From: Phymorhynchus buccinoides
Lineage: Eukaryota; Mollusca; Gastropoda; Neogastropoda; Raphitomidae
Reading direction: 5' to 3'
DNA: 64,000 nt
Assembly: GCA_017654935.2 (NCBI GenBank)
Contig: CM065710.1
Coordinates: forward strand, 24,226,436-24,290,435
Made by a program: the position numbers and the translations under genes. A model generated the notes under the pieces. It was not told where the DNA came from. It was given only the letters and a program-made list of their open reading frames with translations, and made no database searches. Position 1 is the first letter of the stretch. Every line of letters starts with the position of its first letter. Positions 11,943 through 23,018 of the stretch are shown piece by piece.

Positions 11943-12065
11943 CATTCGCAAGTTTTACTTTTCTAACCGAGTTGTTCAATACTGGAATAATTCGTCAACT
12001 AACATTCAGGCTGCACCTAACATAAATATATCAAAAAATCTTCTGGACAAAGACACAATTATGTG
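11943..12065 (+). pseudogene. LINE ORF2 C-terminal fragment next to a MITE
   Basis: Directly after the right TTAA of a MITE, the plus strand reads NIRKFYFSNRVVQYWNNSST and continues to SKNLLDKDTIM, then TGA. The YFSNRVVxxWN signature marks the end of a CR1/L2-type ORF2. The rest of the ORF is absent on the other side of the MITE. Confidence 0.7.
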
Positions 12066-12808
12066 AAATTTTTATACTACTTTCGATGCATTCCAAAAAA
12101 AGAAGAAAAAAAGTCCATTCCATATTTTTGTTAAATTTTATAGTTTAGCTGTAGAAAGCAAGCCACCATGAAACAAATCAAAGTCACTGACGAGAAAGGG
12201 CGTAAAAGGGCCGCGAGGCCCACTTCTAGCGCTAATTACTACTACTATGCAACGTTGGTAAAATGATCCTGTCTGAATTTCACCACTACTAATCGGCGAT
12301 CCTGGGTACACTACTGAATATCTTTCCCCTACACTGAGCTAGTCATGAAAAACATTATTTTATTTTGGTTCCTTCAAACTAAGTACATTTCTAGAGACAA
12401 GAACTCACATAATTTAACTTTTTAAGCCCCTTATAGCCTGATTCCGCCCATGACATCCATTACTTTCTCCTACCAAGCCGTCTGAAACCGCCCCCGTACA
12501 CCCACTTCGTTATGTATTTTGGAGTTAAAATTGCAATATCAAAAATATCCCATAACAAAAAAAACATTGCAAGTTAAACATTCTTCATTTATACACAAAC
12601 CCTGAACATTTGAAGTCAATCCATCAAGTAGTTATTTTTTAATATATTTTTAAGCAAAGTACCCCATTTCGGGCCCAGTTTACCAACATTAATTTGGTGG
12701 TTACAGGGAGTAGAGTCATCATTTTAATCGGGGTTACAAGTGTTAAACATGTAACATTTCTGGGGTAAAAAATCTACTTTCACTAGTAAAAGACTGCCTA
12801 AGTGAGCA

Positions 12809-12839
<31 letters not shown>

Positions 12840-12885
12840 AAAAAAAGAAAAGAAGAAAAGGTGGGGGGGGTGGGGGTGGTGGCAA

Positions 12886-12957
12886 CATTCTCCAGCTCAG
12901 ACTAATGACCGCAGCCTGAATTTCACAGACACAAGCCTCTATGACGAGAAAATAGCA
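12886..12957 (+). mobile_element. Decayed SINE tail fragment
   Basis: CCGCAGCCTGAATTTCACAG and ACACAAGCCTCTATGACGAG match the SINE tail (AACCCGAATTTCACAGACGCCTCTGTGACTA) with many substitutions. Confidence 0.5.
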
Positions 12958-13099
12958 AATGCCAAAACAATTTTTCCACTCGCATTTTCGCAGGTTTTGT
13001 TCACACGATTACTTTAGATGATTCACACACCTCAACAAAAGAGAACACTTTGGAAACAAAACATAAAATGTCAAAACAACGAATTTTCATAACATTTAT

Positions 13100-13590
13100 G
13101 TCAACATTTCCCATGGAACGTGTGGCACACAGTCAACATTTCCCATGGAACGTGTGGCACACAGGAAGATGTCTACATTTCCCATGAACCATGTGGCACA
13201 CATGAAGATGTCTACATTTCCCATGAACCGTGTGGCACACATGAAGATGTCTACATTTCCCATGAACCGTGTGGCACACAAAAGATGTCTACATTTCCCA
13301 TTCCCATGTGGCACACATGAAGATGTCTACATTTCCCATGAACCATGTGGCACACATGAAGATGTCTACATTTCCCATGAACCATGTGGCACACAGAAAG
13401 ATGTCTACATTTCCCATGAACCGTGTGGCACACATGAAGATGTCTACATTTCCCATGAACTGTGTGGCACACGGACAGATGTCTACATTTCCCATGAACC
13501 ATGTGGCACACAGAAAGATGTCTACATTTCCCATGAACCGTGTGGCACACATGAAGATGTCTACATTTCCCATGAACCGTGTGGCACAGA
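13100..13590. repeat. 39-bp minisatellite (about 12 units), open in several frames
   Basis: The unit CACATGAAGATGTCTACATT followed by TCCCATGAACCGTGTGG repeats with small changes. Because 39 is a multiple of three, frames stay open on both strands, giving peptides such as (CGTHEDVYISHEP)n. Nothing suggests translation. Confidence 0.95.
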
Positions 13591-13912
13591 CAAAATGGGA
13601 ACCACACGGCAAAACGGGAAACATGGAATGTGCGACTGGTTATCCCATGATGAGCACAGCTGAGAGGGTAGGGTGAGAGATAGCAAAAGGATAAAGCAAA
13701 GATAATGCATCAACTTGATCATCATCAACAACGACAACTGAATAACACGGAGAAATAGTATCCAGTTAGATCCTGCTTAACTCATTCTGAAAACATTCTT
13801 ACACACACACGTGCGCGTGAAATATGCGCATATCTCTCTTTCACACACACACACGCACACCAAGTAACCAAAGTTGTGAACATTAACATTAGAAAAACAT
13901 GACATATCTTAG

Positions 13913-14136
13913 CCCCTTGACTGCCACCAACGTATTACGTACGTACCTGATGACATCACTGATGACGTCATCAGATGAAGAAGAATAACCCTGCTAATAT
14001 GCTGGCTTTTGCTCTAACACAGTCAAGAGATCTATATCCCCTGACCATTTTTTTGCAGATTGGCTCTATCAGTTGTTTTTTCATGGCATGGTTTGCCCAT
14101 TATTTTTTTCTTTAATTTTCTCTGGCAGTCAATGGG
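13913..14136. mobile_element. TTAA-type MITE, CCCCTTGACTGCC family
   Basis: The left end CCCCTTGACTGCC (flank now TTAG) and right end GGCAGTCAATGGG (flank TTAA) are inverted. The interior contains the palindrome GATGACATCACTGATGACGT with a CRE-like TGACGTCA. Confidence 0.82.
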
Positions 14137-14436
14137 TTAATGCCTCTTATATTTGAACAGCTGTGTGTGTGTGTGTCCTTTTGTTTGTTTGCCCTGTCAC
14201 TCACGAACCAGTGTACAGAAATCAAATTTTGTGTGGTGATGTATTTCCCATAGAAAATCCATAACCGTTGTGACCTTGACGTTTGACCTTGAAAACTGGC
14301 TATAAATAGGAGTAGTAACTAAAGGGTAGTAATCAGGGAATGACTGGCTGGACTGGTTTTCACTGGTTACTTCCCTTGCATCATAAATCTGATTGAAAGA
14401 GGGGAAGAGCGAAAGAGAGAGTGTGTGTGACAGATA

Positions 14437-14471
<35 letters not shown>

Positions 14472-14661
14472 TGAAGCGTAGCGAGGATTCCTAGTATAAG
14501 CATATCTAACACTCTGTGTAAAGTGACCCTTATAGTACCTACGAATGATCTCCCCTAATGTCTATAAATCATCTTCCCTAACAGATAGATCTCGTGGGAG
14601 CAGTAACTACTTGTGTATTTTGGCAGCTTGGCGTACAAACATTGTATCCATCTTTTATGTA

Positions 14662-15055
14662 TACTGTAAAAACTGGACAATAAGACGCACCTGTATATAA
14701 GCCGCATCCCTTAAGTTGACAAAATATTAAGTATTTATTCACATATAAGCCGCACCAGTTTATAAGCCGCAGAGAACATTGCATGTACACAAAGCAACAC
14801 AAATATAGAAATTCTCCTATCAGAACAAGAGTATTTAATGTTCTGACATTCTAAACAAGAGATTTCAATCTATTGATTACCCAAACCAGTTTGGAGTCTA
14901 AAGACGCTCAAAATAGGCTAAAGAATAAGGTCAGAAACAGATTTAATCATACTGATAAATGTAGAATGGGAAAAAAAATCCACAGCACCAGTCTATAAGC
15001 CGCATGGGCCAAAGTTGAGGTAAAAAGTAGCGGCTTATAGTCAGCATTTTACGGT
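14662..15055. mobile_element. CCGTAAAA-TIR MITE with 'ATAAGCCGC' motifs
   Basis: The left end TACTGTAAAAACTGGACAAT and right end GTCAGCATTTTACGGTGGC are imperfect inverted repeats. TATAAGCCGCA occurs several times internally. Confidence 0.7.
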
Positions 15056-15180
15056 GGCTAAACTACTACTTCGGTTAAAGACAAGACATGAAAATCAAAC
15101 CATAGAATAAATAAAAACTAGAGTACTAACAGGTCTGCGTGCTTGCGCCATTTTGGGGGTCCTCAACCCCCTTTGGTCCT

Positions 15181-15857
15181 CAGGCATGAAAGTGGATGAA
15201 GATCACAATAGAGGAGATTTTTTCATCTGAGAAATCCTTCCACCCGGATTTTCACCTAACGTCAGAAGTTTTGTTGGGGGGGGAGAGGAGGAGAACATTC
15301 CCCAAAAAATTTTCAAACCAAGTTTTCACAGAACGTTCCCAAAAAAAAATTTCCCGCACAAACATCTTTCAGGCATCAAACAATCAGATGTTCGCAGCCC
15401 AGAAATCCTTCCACCCGGATTTTCACCGAACGTCCGAATTTTTGTTGAGCGGGGGGAATGTTCCCCCCAATTTTTTTTTCAACCGAGTTTTCACCTAACT
15501 CACGTCAGAAGTTTTGTTCAGCGGGGAGGGGGGCTAATCTATTCCGAAAATTTGGTCGGCACAAATATCCTTCCACCCACATTTTCAGCTAACATCGCTA
15601 CTTTTGTTGAGCGGGAGGTACTCATTTCGCCTTCCTTCGCACAAATGAAGCGAGTGATCTAAAGCGACTTCCGGTTAACCAGTTTCAGACTCGCCAAATA
15701 GAGACTTGTAGATATAAGAATACGGCAAGATCGGTCCTTTACTTCTATACAAACATTTTTTGAAAAAAAAAAATTACTGCTAAAAAAAAAATTTCACGCA
15801 GAAGTTTTCAAATAATTACGCGTATTTTCCGCGAAACGCGGAATTCTTTCATGCCTG
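15181..15857. mobile_element. Inverted-repeat element, CAGGCATGAAAG...CTTTCATGCCTG
   Basis: The 12-bp ends are perfect inverted repeats flanked by GGTCCT and GGTACT (one mismatch). The interior holds four diverged copies of a CCTTCCACCCGGATTTTCAC...TTTTGTTG unit (15237-15610), which look like internal tandem repeats. No transposase is seen. Confidence 0.65.
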
Positions 15858-16189
15858 GGTACTCTATATATACTAAACAAACAAACATGGAGGGTACATT
15901 TTCTCCCCTGTGATCGAAACAAGCAGGGTATATGCAAACATAAAAAGAAAAAAATATCAATCTTCAGATCCTTCAACAGCAGCATAACTGCCAAAGTTTT
16001 CCCCAAACAAAATCCTGGAGGGGGGTGGGTTTGGGAGGGGGGAGTATCCAGAGCGGGGGTCAGGGGGCTGTGCCCCCTGAAGCTGAGAAACTGTTTTTCT
16101 TTTAAATGTGAAAACTAGCCCTCAGGAGGCTCAGTGAAGTAATTCTAAGTTAAAGTTTACCAGCAGCAAAAATGCAATGGCGGCGTGAC

Positions 16190-16712
16190 AGGCCTAAAGA
16201 CCGCCAAACAAAGGATTGCAGGAGGAAGTAGCCCCCGCTTCCGACATGCGCAGTACGAACTCTGTTCCCCTAAGCTTCCTGAAACCCAGCTTCGGTTTTC
16301 GGGTTTCATAACACTCGTTTCTGAGGTCATCTAAGCTGGAAATTTCGAAATCCGGGAGTTTCACGTGAATTCCAGGAAGACCGGTAGAGGTGACAAACTT
16401 CCCGGATTTACCGGGAGGGTTGGCAGGTATGTAGCAGACATCAGAATGGTCTGAAGTCCAATCCTCTGAAAACTGCGGTAAAACTACTAAAAGGGACATC
16501 AAGGCTCTAGACTGTAGAGGGATAACACTGAAATGAGTTCCCAGCGTCACCAAAAGGCTTGATATTAGCACACACAAAAAATCACCTCTAAATGCTAATT
16601 TAACAGAAGAGATAAGACTGAATAAAAAGGCAAAACCTCTCACAACTTAGAGAAACCAATCTTGTCAGAAATTCTTAATCCTCTGAAATTTGCAGATCCC
16701 CTGACAATTCCG
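16190..16712 (-). repeat. Interspersed repeat E, copy 1
   Basis: The part 16430-16700 matches 42085-42355 in inverted orientation (for example CAGAGGATTGGACTTCAGAC, TTGGTGACGCTGGGAACTCA). The part from 16190 to 16430 (CCTGCCAACCCTCCCGGTAA) is absent from copy 2. A 149-codon minus frame across it is not a recognised protein. Confidence 0.65.
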
Positions 16713-16717
16713 ATGCC

Positions 16718-16951
16718 TGAACAGATTGAAATAAAGAACAATCAATCAATGAACAGATTGAAATAAAGAACAATCAATCAATGAACAAATTGAATGAAAT
16801 AAAGAACAATCAATCAATGAACAGATTGAATGAAATAAAGAACAATCAATCAATGAACAGATTGAAATAAAGAACAATCAATCAATGAACAGATTGAATG
16901 AAATAAAGAACAATCAATCAATGAACAGATTGAAATAAAGAACAATCAATC
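16718..16951. repeat. 32/36-bp tandem repeat
   Basis: Seven units of GAACAGATTGAAATAAAGAA + CAATCAATCAAT, some with an extra AATG. It starts next to repeat E. Confidence 0.92.
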
Positions 16952-17366
16952 ACAAATAAACGTCACTCACCCAGACACTAATTGATGCAAAGACACAGAC
17001 ACACTTTTGCTTCTTTTCAAAGCTATATGATCATCACATTCTTACTCACACACCTTTTCTCAACTCTCACACTTTGAAACACACAACTTTCCTCAAAACC
17101 ACACACATTGCTGGATTATTGAGGCAATACACACACACCTTCCATCCCCATGAGAGGAGATTATTGAAGAAAGCACTTTCATGACCTTTTCCCATGAATG
17201 AATCATATTCTTTTGCAAGGAAATTACATGTACACATTCAATGGGAGGAGGGGCAGGGAGGAGGGGGGGGGGGGCGGGGTTATGCCTCTTTTTTTTTCTT
17301 CGTTAGTTTGTCTGTAACAAAATTCGACTTGAAAAATAACGATGATAGAATTCTGTAGAAAGTTAA

Positions 17367-17799
17367 CCCTTTCGCCGCCAATGTCGCATTTATGCACCAC
17401 AATGGTTTTAACACCCATGTCACTAAAAGGCATCAAATCATGGCCTGTTATTTGAAGACCCTATTTTCTTTATTTTGGGAGGTAAGAATAGGCCTAATGT
17501 TAGATATGTCAGAGGAATTCCCAATATTGCAGATTTTTTGTTCTCTTCTCAGTTAAGTTTAACCCTTTCACCGCCAATGTCACTAAAAAGGCATGGTCTG
17601 CTATCCAAAGACCATAATTATTCTCTTAATTTTGGGAGTTGGGGATAAGCCTTACTTCAAATATGTCACAAAGGAATACCCAATATTACAGACAGATTTT
17701 GTTCTCTACCCAGAATAATAATAGAAATGTTTCGCTGAAAAATGGCTGGCGGTGAAAGGGTTAATGGGGGTCACTGAAAAATGGCTGGCGGTGAAAGGG
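17367..17799. mobile_element. TTAA-flanked MITE, CCCTTTCRCCGCC family, containing a second copy
   Basis: TTAA lies at 17363-17366 and 17800-17803. The ends are CCCTTTCGCCGCC and GGCGGTGAAAGGG. A second family member sits inside it, at a TTAA that is present intact in other copies (for example the GTTTAATGG near 19711). Confidence 0.88.
17563..17760. mobile_element. Same-family MITE inserted into the previous one
   Basis: It starts CCCTTTCACCGCC and ends GGCGGTGAAAGGG, bounded by TTAA at 17559-17562 and 17761-17764. It is a shorter, internally deleted 198-bp copy. Confidence 0.88.
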
Positions 17800-17847
17800 T
17801 TAAGATATTGCCCTCACCGTTCACAACTTTACTTGCAGTACTTAGCA

Positions 17848-18568
17848 CAGTGGAACCTAAGCATTGCGACCACCCTACAGACTGGACAAAATTGTCCGCA
17901 ATTGTCAGGTGGTCGCTATACTGGACTCTTTTAGCAACAGAGATAAAAAGAAGAGACTGTTGTTGCTTGTTGTCGTACCCTGGCTAAAAGACTCCAGGTA
18001 TCATCCCAACAGCCGAAGCACTTGAACACTAGAGTACAAACCAGCTAGGGATGAGAACATTATGCGTGTGACCATAATGTTAGAATAGGCCTAATTATGC
18101 GTGTGACCATTGATTACCCCACCCCGTTGGCAGCCACTCAGACTTCGGAAGAAGAGAAGAGACTAAAAATAAAATAAAAACATTATTGGTGGCAGTGATG
18201 ATGGCGAAGGAAACAGTACAACTATGAGTGCTAAAATAATTGCTTCCTATTTTGCTTGCTATGTATTATCACTGTCGCTAGTGAAAATGATGGTGAGGAC
18301 GAAGGATATCAGTGTTGTATTAATCCACTATTATTGTCACTGGTATTATTTATGACATTATGCTATTACTGCTACAGTTCTTGCTCTTGCCGTTGCAGCT
18401 GTCATGGCTGTTGCCTCCACGGCCATTAGTACTATGCTTTATATGTGTGAACGCGTGTGAGTGAAGAAAAATTCATAAAATGGAAAAAAAAAGTTCAATA
18501 AAAAAAAATTGTCCTGGTTATCGGAGTGTCCGTGATACCAGGACGCCCATTTAAGCGGGGTTCGACTG
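17848..18568. mobile_element. Longer pogo-like element, CAGTGGAACC...GGTTCGACTG
   Basis: The left end CAGTGGAACCTAAGCATTGC and right end TTAAGCGGGGTTCGACTG share the CAGTsGAACC terminus of Tigger-type elements. TA lies on the right (18569). The 721-bp interior has no transposase frame. The next MITE begins immediately after the shared TA. Confidence 0.6.
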
Positions 18569-18570
18569 TA

Positions 18571-18731
18571 CAGTGGAACCTCCCTTATAAGACTCCCTCT
18601 CATATAAGACCTACTTCTCTGAGACATTGCTCTTCTTTGTAAGTATTAAAATTACCTCCATTATAAGACCCCTACCTTATAAGACCTCATTTAAAAAAAA
18701 TATTTAAGGTCTCATAAGGGAGGTTCGACTG
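18571..18731. mobile_element. pogo/Tigger-like MITE, CAGTGGAACCTCCCTTATAAG family
   Basis: Flanked by TA at 18569-18570 and 18732-18733. The ends CAGTGGAACCTCCCTTATAA and CATAAGGGAGGTTCGACTG are inverted. Confidence 0.88.
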
Positions 18732-18733
18732 TA

Positions 18734-19510
18734 GTGACAAACAGGATCTTCCACTGAGTGACAGAGGTGTGCATTGTCTCAGTGCTTTCTGGTCTTTATG
18801 TCTTTAGTTCTTACACCCACTGGCCATCGCTCCTCTCTTCTCCTGCTCAGGCGTGGGGCTAGCAACACAACATGCGTGCATGCAAACTTTCGCCTGAACT
18901 TTTCCCAACAAGACCCAATGTTTAGTGTGCAGTAAATTAGCCTAAACTGAATGGACTGGAGCATATCGTCGGTGAAATTCAAAAACCTTGTATGTCAATT
19001 TTTGGGGGATTTAGAGTTAGATACATGGTCAGCTCTCTAATTTGCCCCGCCACCTTCCACCAACAGCTCGTATCTCTAACGACTTTCTATCTGTAGTAAA
19101 TGAGGTTGTGAAAATAGAAGAAAAACTTGTAAGTTCCAAATTCAGATCTAGTTAAGGACAGAAACCCTGTATCTCCGTTCTTTTCAAGTCTAAAAGAAAA
19201 ATGTTTAAGTAACACTGCCTGCAGGACTAAACTTGCAATGTCTTGAACAACATATTCATCATAGTAGTTAATCAATTGTGGTCAACGAGGTCAATTTTTT
19301 AAAAGTTATTTTCATTTTTCTTGAAACTATCAAAATTGAGATACGAAGTTTTTGAATTTCACAGACGATATTAACTCTTCTAGCACCAGGGGCGAATGTA
19401 TTCGCCCAGTACATCACAATTAACTCCCACCAAATGCAAAGATATTCATTGTCAAAATGGTCTGCCATGTGTTCGTCTATTTTCAGAGCTAATGTCAGTG
19501 ATTTTTTCCC
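18734..19510. other. Intergenic, nothing firm
   Basis: No gene is recognised. A small palindrome (GGCGAATGTATTCGCC, 19388) after TTAACTCTTCTAGCACC could be one end of a further TTAA element whose other end I could not find. Confidence 0.4.
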
Positions 19511-19518
19511 ACGGTTAA

Positions 19519-19760
19519 CCCTTTCACCGCCAACGTCGGTTTTGTGCACCACAATGATTTAACACCCATGTCACTAAAAGGCATCAAACCAGGGTCTGTT
19601 ATCCAAAGACCCTATTTTTTTTAATTTCGGGAGGTAAGGACAGGCCTAATGTTATACATTTCACAGATGAATTCCCAATACTGCAGATACATTTTTATTT
19701 CTACCCCGTTCAGTTTAATGGTTTGTTTTGGCTAAAAATAAATGGCTGGCGGCGAAAGGG
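19519..19760. mobile_element. TTAA-flanked MITE, CCCTTTCRCCGCC family
   Basis: TTAA lies at 19515-19518 and 19761-19764. The ends CCCTTTCACCGCC and GGCGGCGAAAGGG are inverted. The interior is uninterrupted, so it serves as a reference copy for the nested pair at 17367. Confidence 0.88.
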
Positions 19761-19861
19761 TTAAAGCAGCGGATGCACACTCGAAAAAATAATTACCCCT
19801 TTCTTGTCGGTCGAGATGCAACGGACAACCAAGAACGTACAAAAATGCATGGCGCAAAGAA

Positions 19862-19925
19862 TAATAATAATAATAGTACATTTATATAGCGCTTTACCTC
19901 AAATGAGCCCAAAGCGCTTTACAAT
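19862..19925 (-). repeat. (ATT)n-tailed 'AGCGC' repeat
   Basis: (AAT)n, then CATTTATATAGCGCTTTACC and AGCCCAAAGCGCTTTACAAT; the reverse of the 6.1-kb copy. Confidence 0.7.
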
Positions 19926-20280
19926 CGAATAGTCATCAAACAGACAACAAAAATAGTGTTTAAGAATGACACCAACCAGCAACAACGCATATACTAAGCA
20001 ACTCTCACACACACATTTATCGACACAGACTCATTATTTATCTTTCATTCAGTAAGCCATAGCAACTGAGTTGCACGGACTGACCACATACACCAACACA
20101 CATGTTAGAGGATACACATACAAATACACTCACACACAACATGCGCACACATACAGCCACACACATGCATGCACACACAACAGCAAAACGCACACAAGCA
20201 TGCATTTTCTGATCTTTCTTGTTTTTTTAGTTGTCACACCCAGTGGCCATTGCACCTCTTCTCCTGGTCAGAAGAGTTAA

Positions 20281-21264
20281 TATGTGACCCGATTTCACGA
20301 ACCGGGTCTTAACTCGCAAGCAGCGATTGTGGTAGAGGCCCAAAAAAGGTTCAGTGGGTCAAAAGTATGGATTTTGAGTTTTCACTTGAAATGGATTCTG
20401 CCACCATTTAACTTCAACTTCATGCATTGGACTAAGTGAAATTCAAATTGTAAATGCATTAAAACACATTTTAAATGATATACCCCATGGCAATTATCCT
20501 ATTTTAATCGCCTGTAAAGACTAAATTTTTGATTGAAAACTGTAAACTGAAACCCTGATCGGGCCCCATCATGTTATATATCTCTGGAAAGCTTGTGACC
20601 TTAACCTGCTTCTGCTCGCGTGCTCGTTTTGAAATCCAACCAATCAGAAGCATGGTATTGCAAAACTTAGGCGTAAACACAGAGTGAGAGAGTTGAAAAC
20701 TTTGACCAATGAGAGGTTAGGATAGACTCTGTCTCTAGTTACTGAAAGGCAACGCGCAACGGGATTGGTCGAGAGTGAGACAACTTGCTGCTTGCAGTTT
20801 CGAAGCAACATGGATATGATGCAGACGATCTCTTTCGAAAGATTGACTTTTTTGCTCAATTCTCGGTCATTTACAACCCTACCAGTCGCAAATCAAGGAG
20901 AACTTGGAGCATTGTTAATAAAATATTTCAACTCAACCGATTCCGACGATGAAAACGAAACTGACCGTGACGATGACTGCCTCAAAACTGTAAAACCTGC
21001 TTCGACTCCGACTCGGCGACTGCTACACTAGTCAGTGACTAGTGCTAGGCCTAGGATGGGTAAAAAATCTTTGCACCCCGTTTTCTCAAAACGGCCATCT
21101 GCTGGGTTACCCTCTTTAACACCCTATAACTTCCTCATTTTTTGTAGTAGAGCAATAAATCATATATCAAAAGAAAGGTAAATGTTTGCAGATTATGTAA
21201 ATGCTAATATATTAAAATCTGCCATTTTCACCTTAAGACCCACTTTGTGGTGATGGGTCACATA
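20281..21264. mobile_element. Inverted-repeat element, TATGTGACCC...GGGTCACATA
   Basis: The 10-bp ends are perfect, and similarity extends to GGGTCTTAA about 30 bp inside on both sides. The 984-bp interior contains an 88-codon frame (20765-21031) with an acidic stretch (DSDDENETDRDDD) but no recognised domain. The family is not assigned. Confidence 0.65.
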
Positions 21265-21302
21265 TAGTCCCCTTTGTTCTGGCAGTCCGCTGCCTGAAAA
21301 TG

Positions 21303-21715
21303 CTTGAAACTATATCCAATAGATGATTTTTCGAAAAATAGGGGAGAGCGCTTCATGAAAATTAGAGCTGTTTACCTCCATTACTCGGTCAAATACCATA
21401 GCAACAATGGCGTTGAAGCTTGAAGCTGCAGGATGCGAGTCAGCGACTTGCAAACATTTTTTTATAGAAAAATTAGGGGTGGCCAGTGGCCACAAACTGA
21501 TAAAACTTGCAAAATGTGACGTAAAAATATAAATGACATCAATTGTAGAATGACGCACAGTGTTCTATGTGCTGTAGGTCTGCTCAATCACACGACGCGA
21601 GAGCTGAAGGTAGAGTAACTTCCCCTGTTTGACGGACTGAATTAGGCAAGATCACTCCCACACACCATGAAATTACTCCCCTTAATTATTTCCGAACAAT
21701 TCCTATTCAAGTGTA
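21303..21715 (-). repeat. R-family interspersed repeat, copy 1 (uninterrupted)
   Basis: Shares about 400 bp with 58255-59135 in inverted orientation, including GTGTGTGGGAGTGATCTTGC, CAGGGGAAGTTACTCTACC, TTTGTGGCCACTGGCCACCCC and the CTATGGTATTTGACCGAGTA site that is interrupted in copy 2. Confidence 0.82.
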
Positions 21716-21853
21716 CTAGCAGATCCCCCCAAAGCTGTAACTGCTGTTGGTGACTTATGCTGTTATATTGCCCGCAACTGTCGATCTCCTCAGCATCCCT
21801 TCTCTGTGGATCCAGGACGGCAGCATGGATAGTCATTTGTTTGAACATTTGAT

Positions 21854-22070
21854 ATTAGGTACTTTATAGTCACAGAGGCGTCTCTGTGAAATTCGGATTG
21901 CTCCCACCTGGAGAGCGCGTCGCAGCCAGAGGCGTGCCACCCAATTTCTTTTCATTTTATTTTTTGCATGTGATTTTTGTGCGACTGATGGGGGGGGGGG
22001 TAAATTTTGACCAAATGACAACTTTTTCGCTGCCACTAGGCTTAACATATGCTAAGTCCATGGGCACACG

Positions 22071-22101
<31 letters not shown>

Positions 22102-22360
22102 TCCACGTTCAGACCTTAGTGCAAAGTGAGAGGAAAAATCCCCTGTACCCAGGTTCGAACTCGGGTTTACTTGACACGAAGCGGTACTAGCCAGGGGTGC
22201 TCGGTCGTGTACGTCCTCTTATCTGTCTAGACTTACTATTTTTGTTTTTCCTGCGCTGCACAATTCTTTGAACCCCAGTACATGTCAGTAATTGCCGGTT
22301 ACGGCAGATGGACATTATTGGCAGAAGAAGAAGAAGTGAACGCTCTACCACTGTGCCACT
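21854..22360 (-). mobile_element. tRNA-derived SINE, interrupted in its head
   Basis: Reverse-complement copy of the SINE at 46957, from the AGGTACTTTATAGTCACAGA tail to GTGCCACTCT at the head. The A-box part is separated from the rest by about 150 bp of foreign sequence (22187-22337, ending GCAGAAGAAGAAGAA), so a later insertion split the tRNA head. Confidence 0.82.
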
Positions 22361-22447
22361 CTACACCTAGAACAGCTTTGCTTTGTTGTTGTTGTTGACT
22401 TCAGGTTTCCGGCAGACGTGCATGCACACCCCACCCCTCCGTGGGCA

Positions 22448-22592
22448 TTAGGACTGGTCGACGACGTTACCGGCGTAAATGTCCATGACCACGTCCAAGT
22501 AGAATCGTGTCACGTCGTTGGGGGCCAGCTGCCACCGCCGCGCGTAGTTCTCCAGCACCTCCAGGAGGTAGCACCTCACCTCCGGCGAGGTC
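22448..22592 (-). CDS. Candidate terminal coding exon of an unidentified host gene
   Basis: On the minus strand a strong acceptor (CTTCTTCCTGCCACAG|GACC at 22593) opens 48 codons ending in TAA at 22448. The peptide reads TSPEVRCYLLEVLENYARRW, then QLAPNDVTRFYLDVVMDIYA, then GNVVDQS. The stretch is GC-rich, unlike the surrounding repeats, and amphipathic-helical. It loosely resembles the last helices of MIF4G-type proteins such as MIF4GD/CTIF, but this is a weak recollection of pattern and not an assignment. Upstream exons would lie at higher coordinates and none was recognised. A SINE in the same orientation follows in the presumptive 3' UTR. Confidence 0.5.
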
Positions 22593-22628
22593 CTGTGGCA
22601 GGAAGAAGCGCACTCCATTACAACAGCG

Positions 22629-22832
22629 CAGACCTGTTTACCCCCTACACAAGTCTCGAGTAGTCTGGATAGCTGAAATGAGCAGTTTGGGTGCGAAATG
22701 CGTAGTTTTATTCATTAAACCATCAATGTGCACTGAAAATGAGTAATTAGAGCATTATTTTCAATTTTGAAGAGTAGTAGAGGTCCAAATTGAGTAGAAT
22801 ACTACTCAAAAAGAGTAAAGTAAACAGGTCTG
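22629..22832. mobile_element. hAT-like MITE, CAGACCTGTTTAC family
   Basis: The ends CAGACCTGTTTAC and GTAAACAGGTCTG are perfect 13-bp inverted repeats. Flanks ACAACAGC and ACAACGCC look like a diverged 8-bp duplication, and the duplicated segment at 23643 (ACAACAATGCCCAGGGCTGG) shows the site without the insert. It matches 9371-9581. Confidence 0.85.
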
Positions 22833-23018
22833 ACAACGCCCAGGGCTGGCCAAAAGTGGTACAGTGGAACCTCCCTTATTATAAGACCTTGAAAAATCAT
22901 CCAAAATGAGGTCTGTTAAGGGAGGGGTCTTATAAAGGAGGTACAGTGGAACCTCCCTTATAAGACTCCCTCCCACATAAGACCTACTTGTCTGAGACAT
23001 TGCCCTTCTTTGTAAGTA

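Noticed and set aside
13100..13590. CRISPR-like regular spacing of repeats
   Set aside because: There are no unique spacers; unit and spacer are both repeated. The genome is eukaryotic.
13145..13663. 172-codon frame with a 13-residue repeat (CGTHEDVYISHEP)n
   Set aside because: The 39-bp minisatellite keeps frames open on both strands. There is no start context, splice signals or non-repeat domain.
16194..16643. 149-codon minus-strand frame that looks protein-like
   Set aside because: It lies across interspersed repeat E, whose second copy at 42 kb does not preserve the frame.
19371..19518. Another TTAA MITE starting CTCTTCTAGCACC
   Set aside because: No matching inverted right end could be found before the next element.
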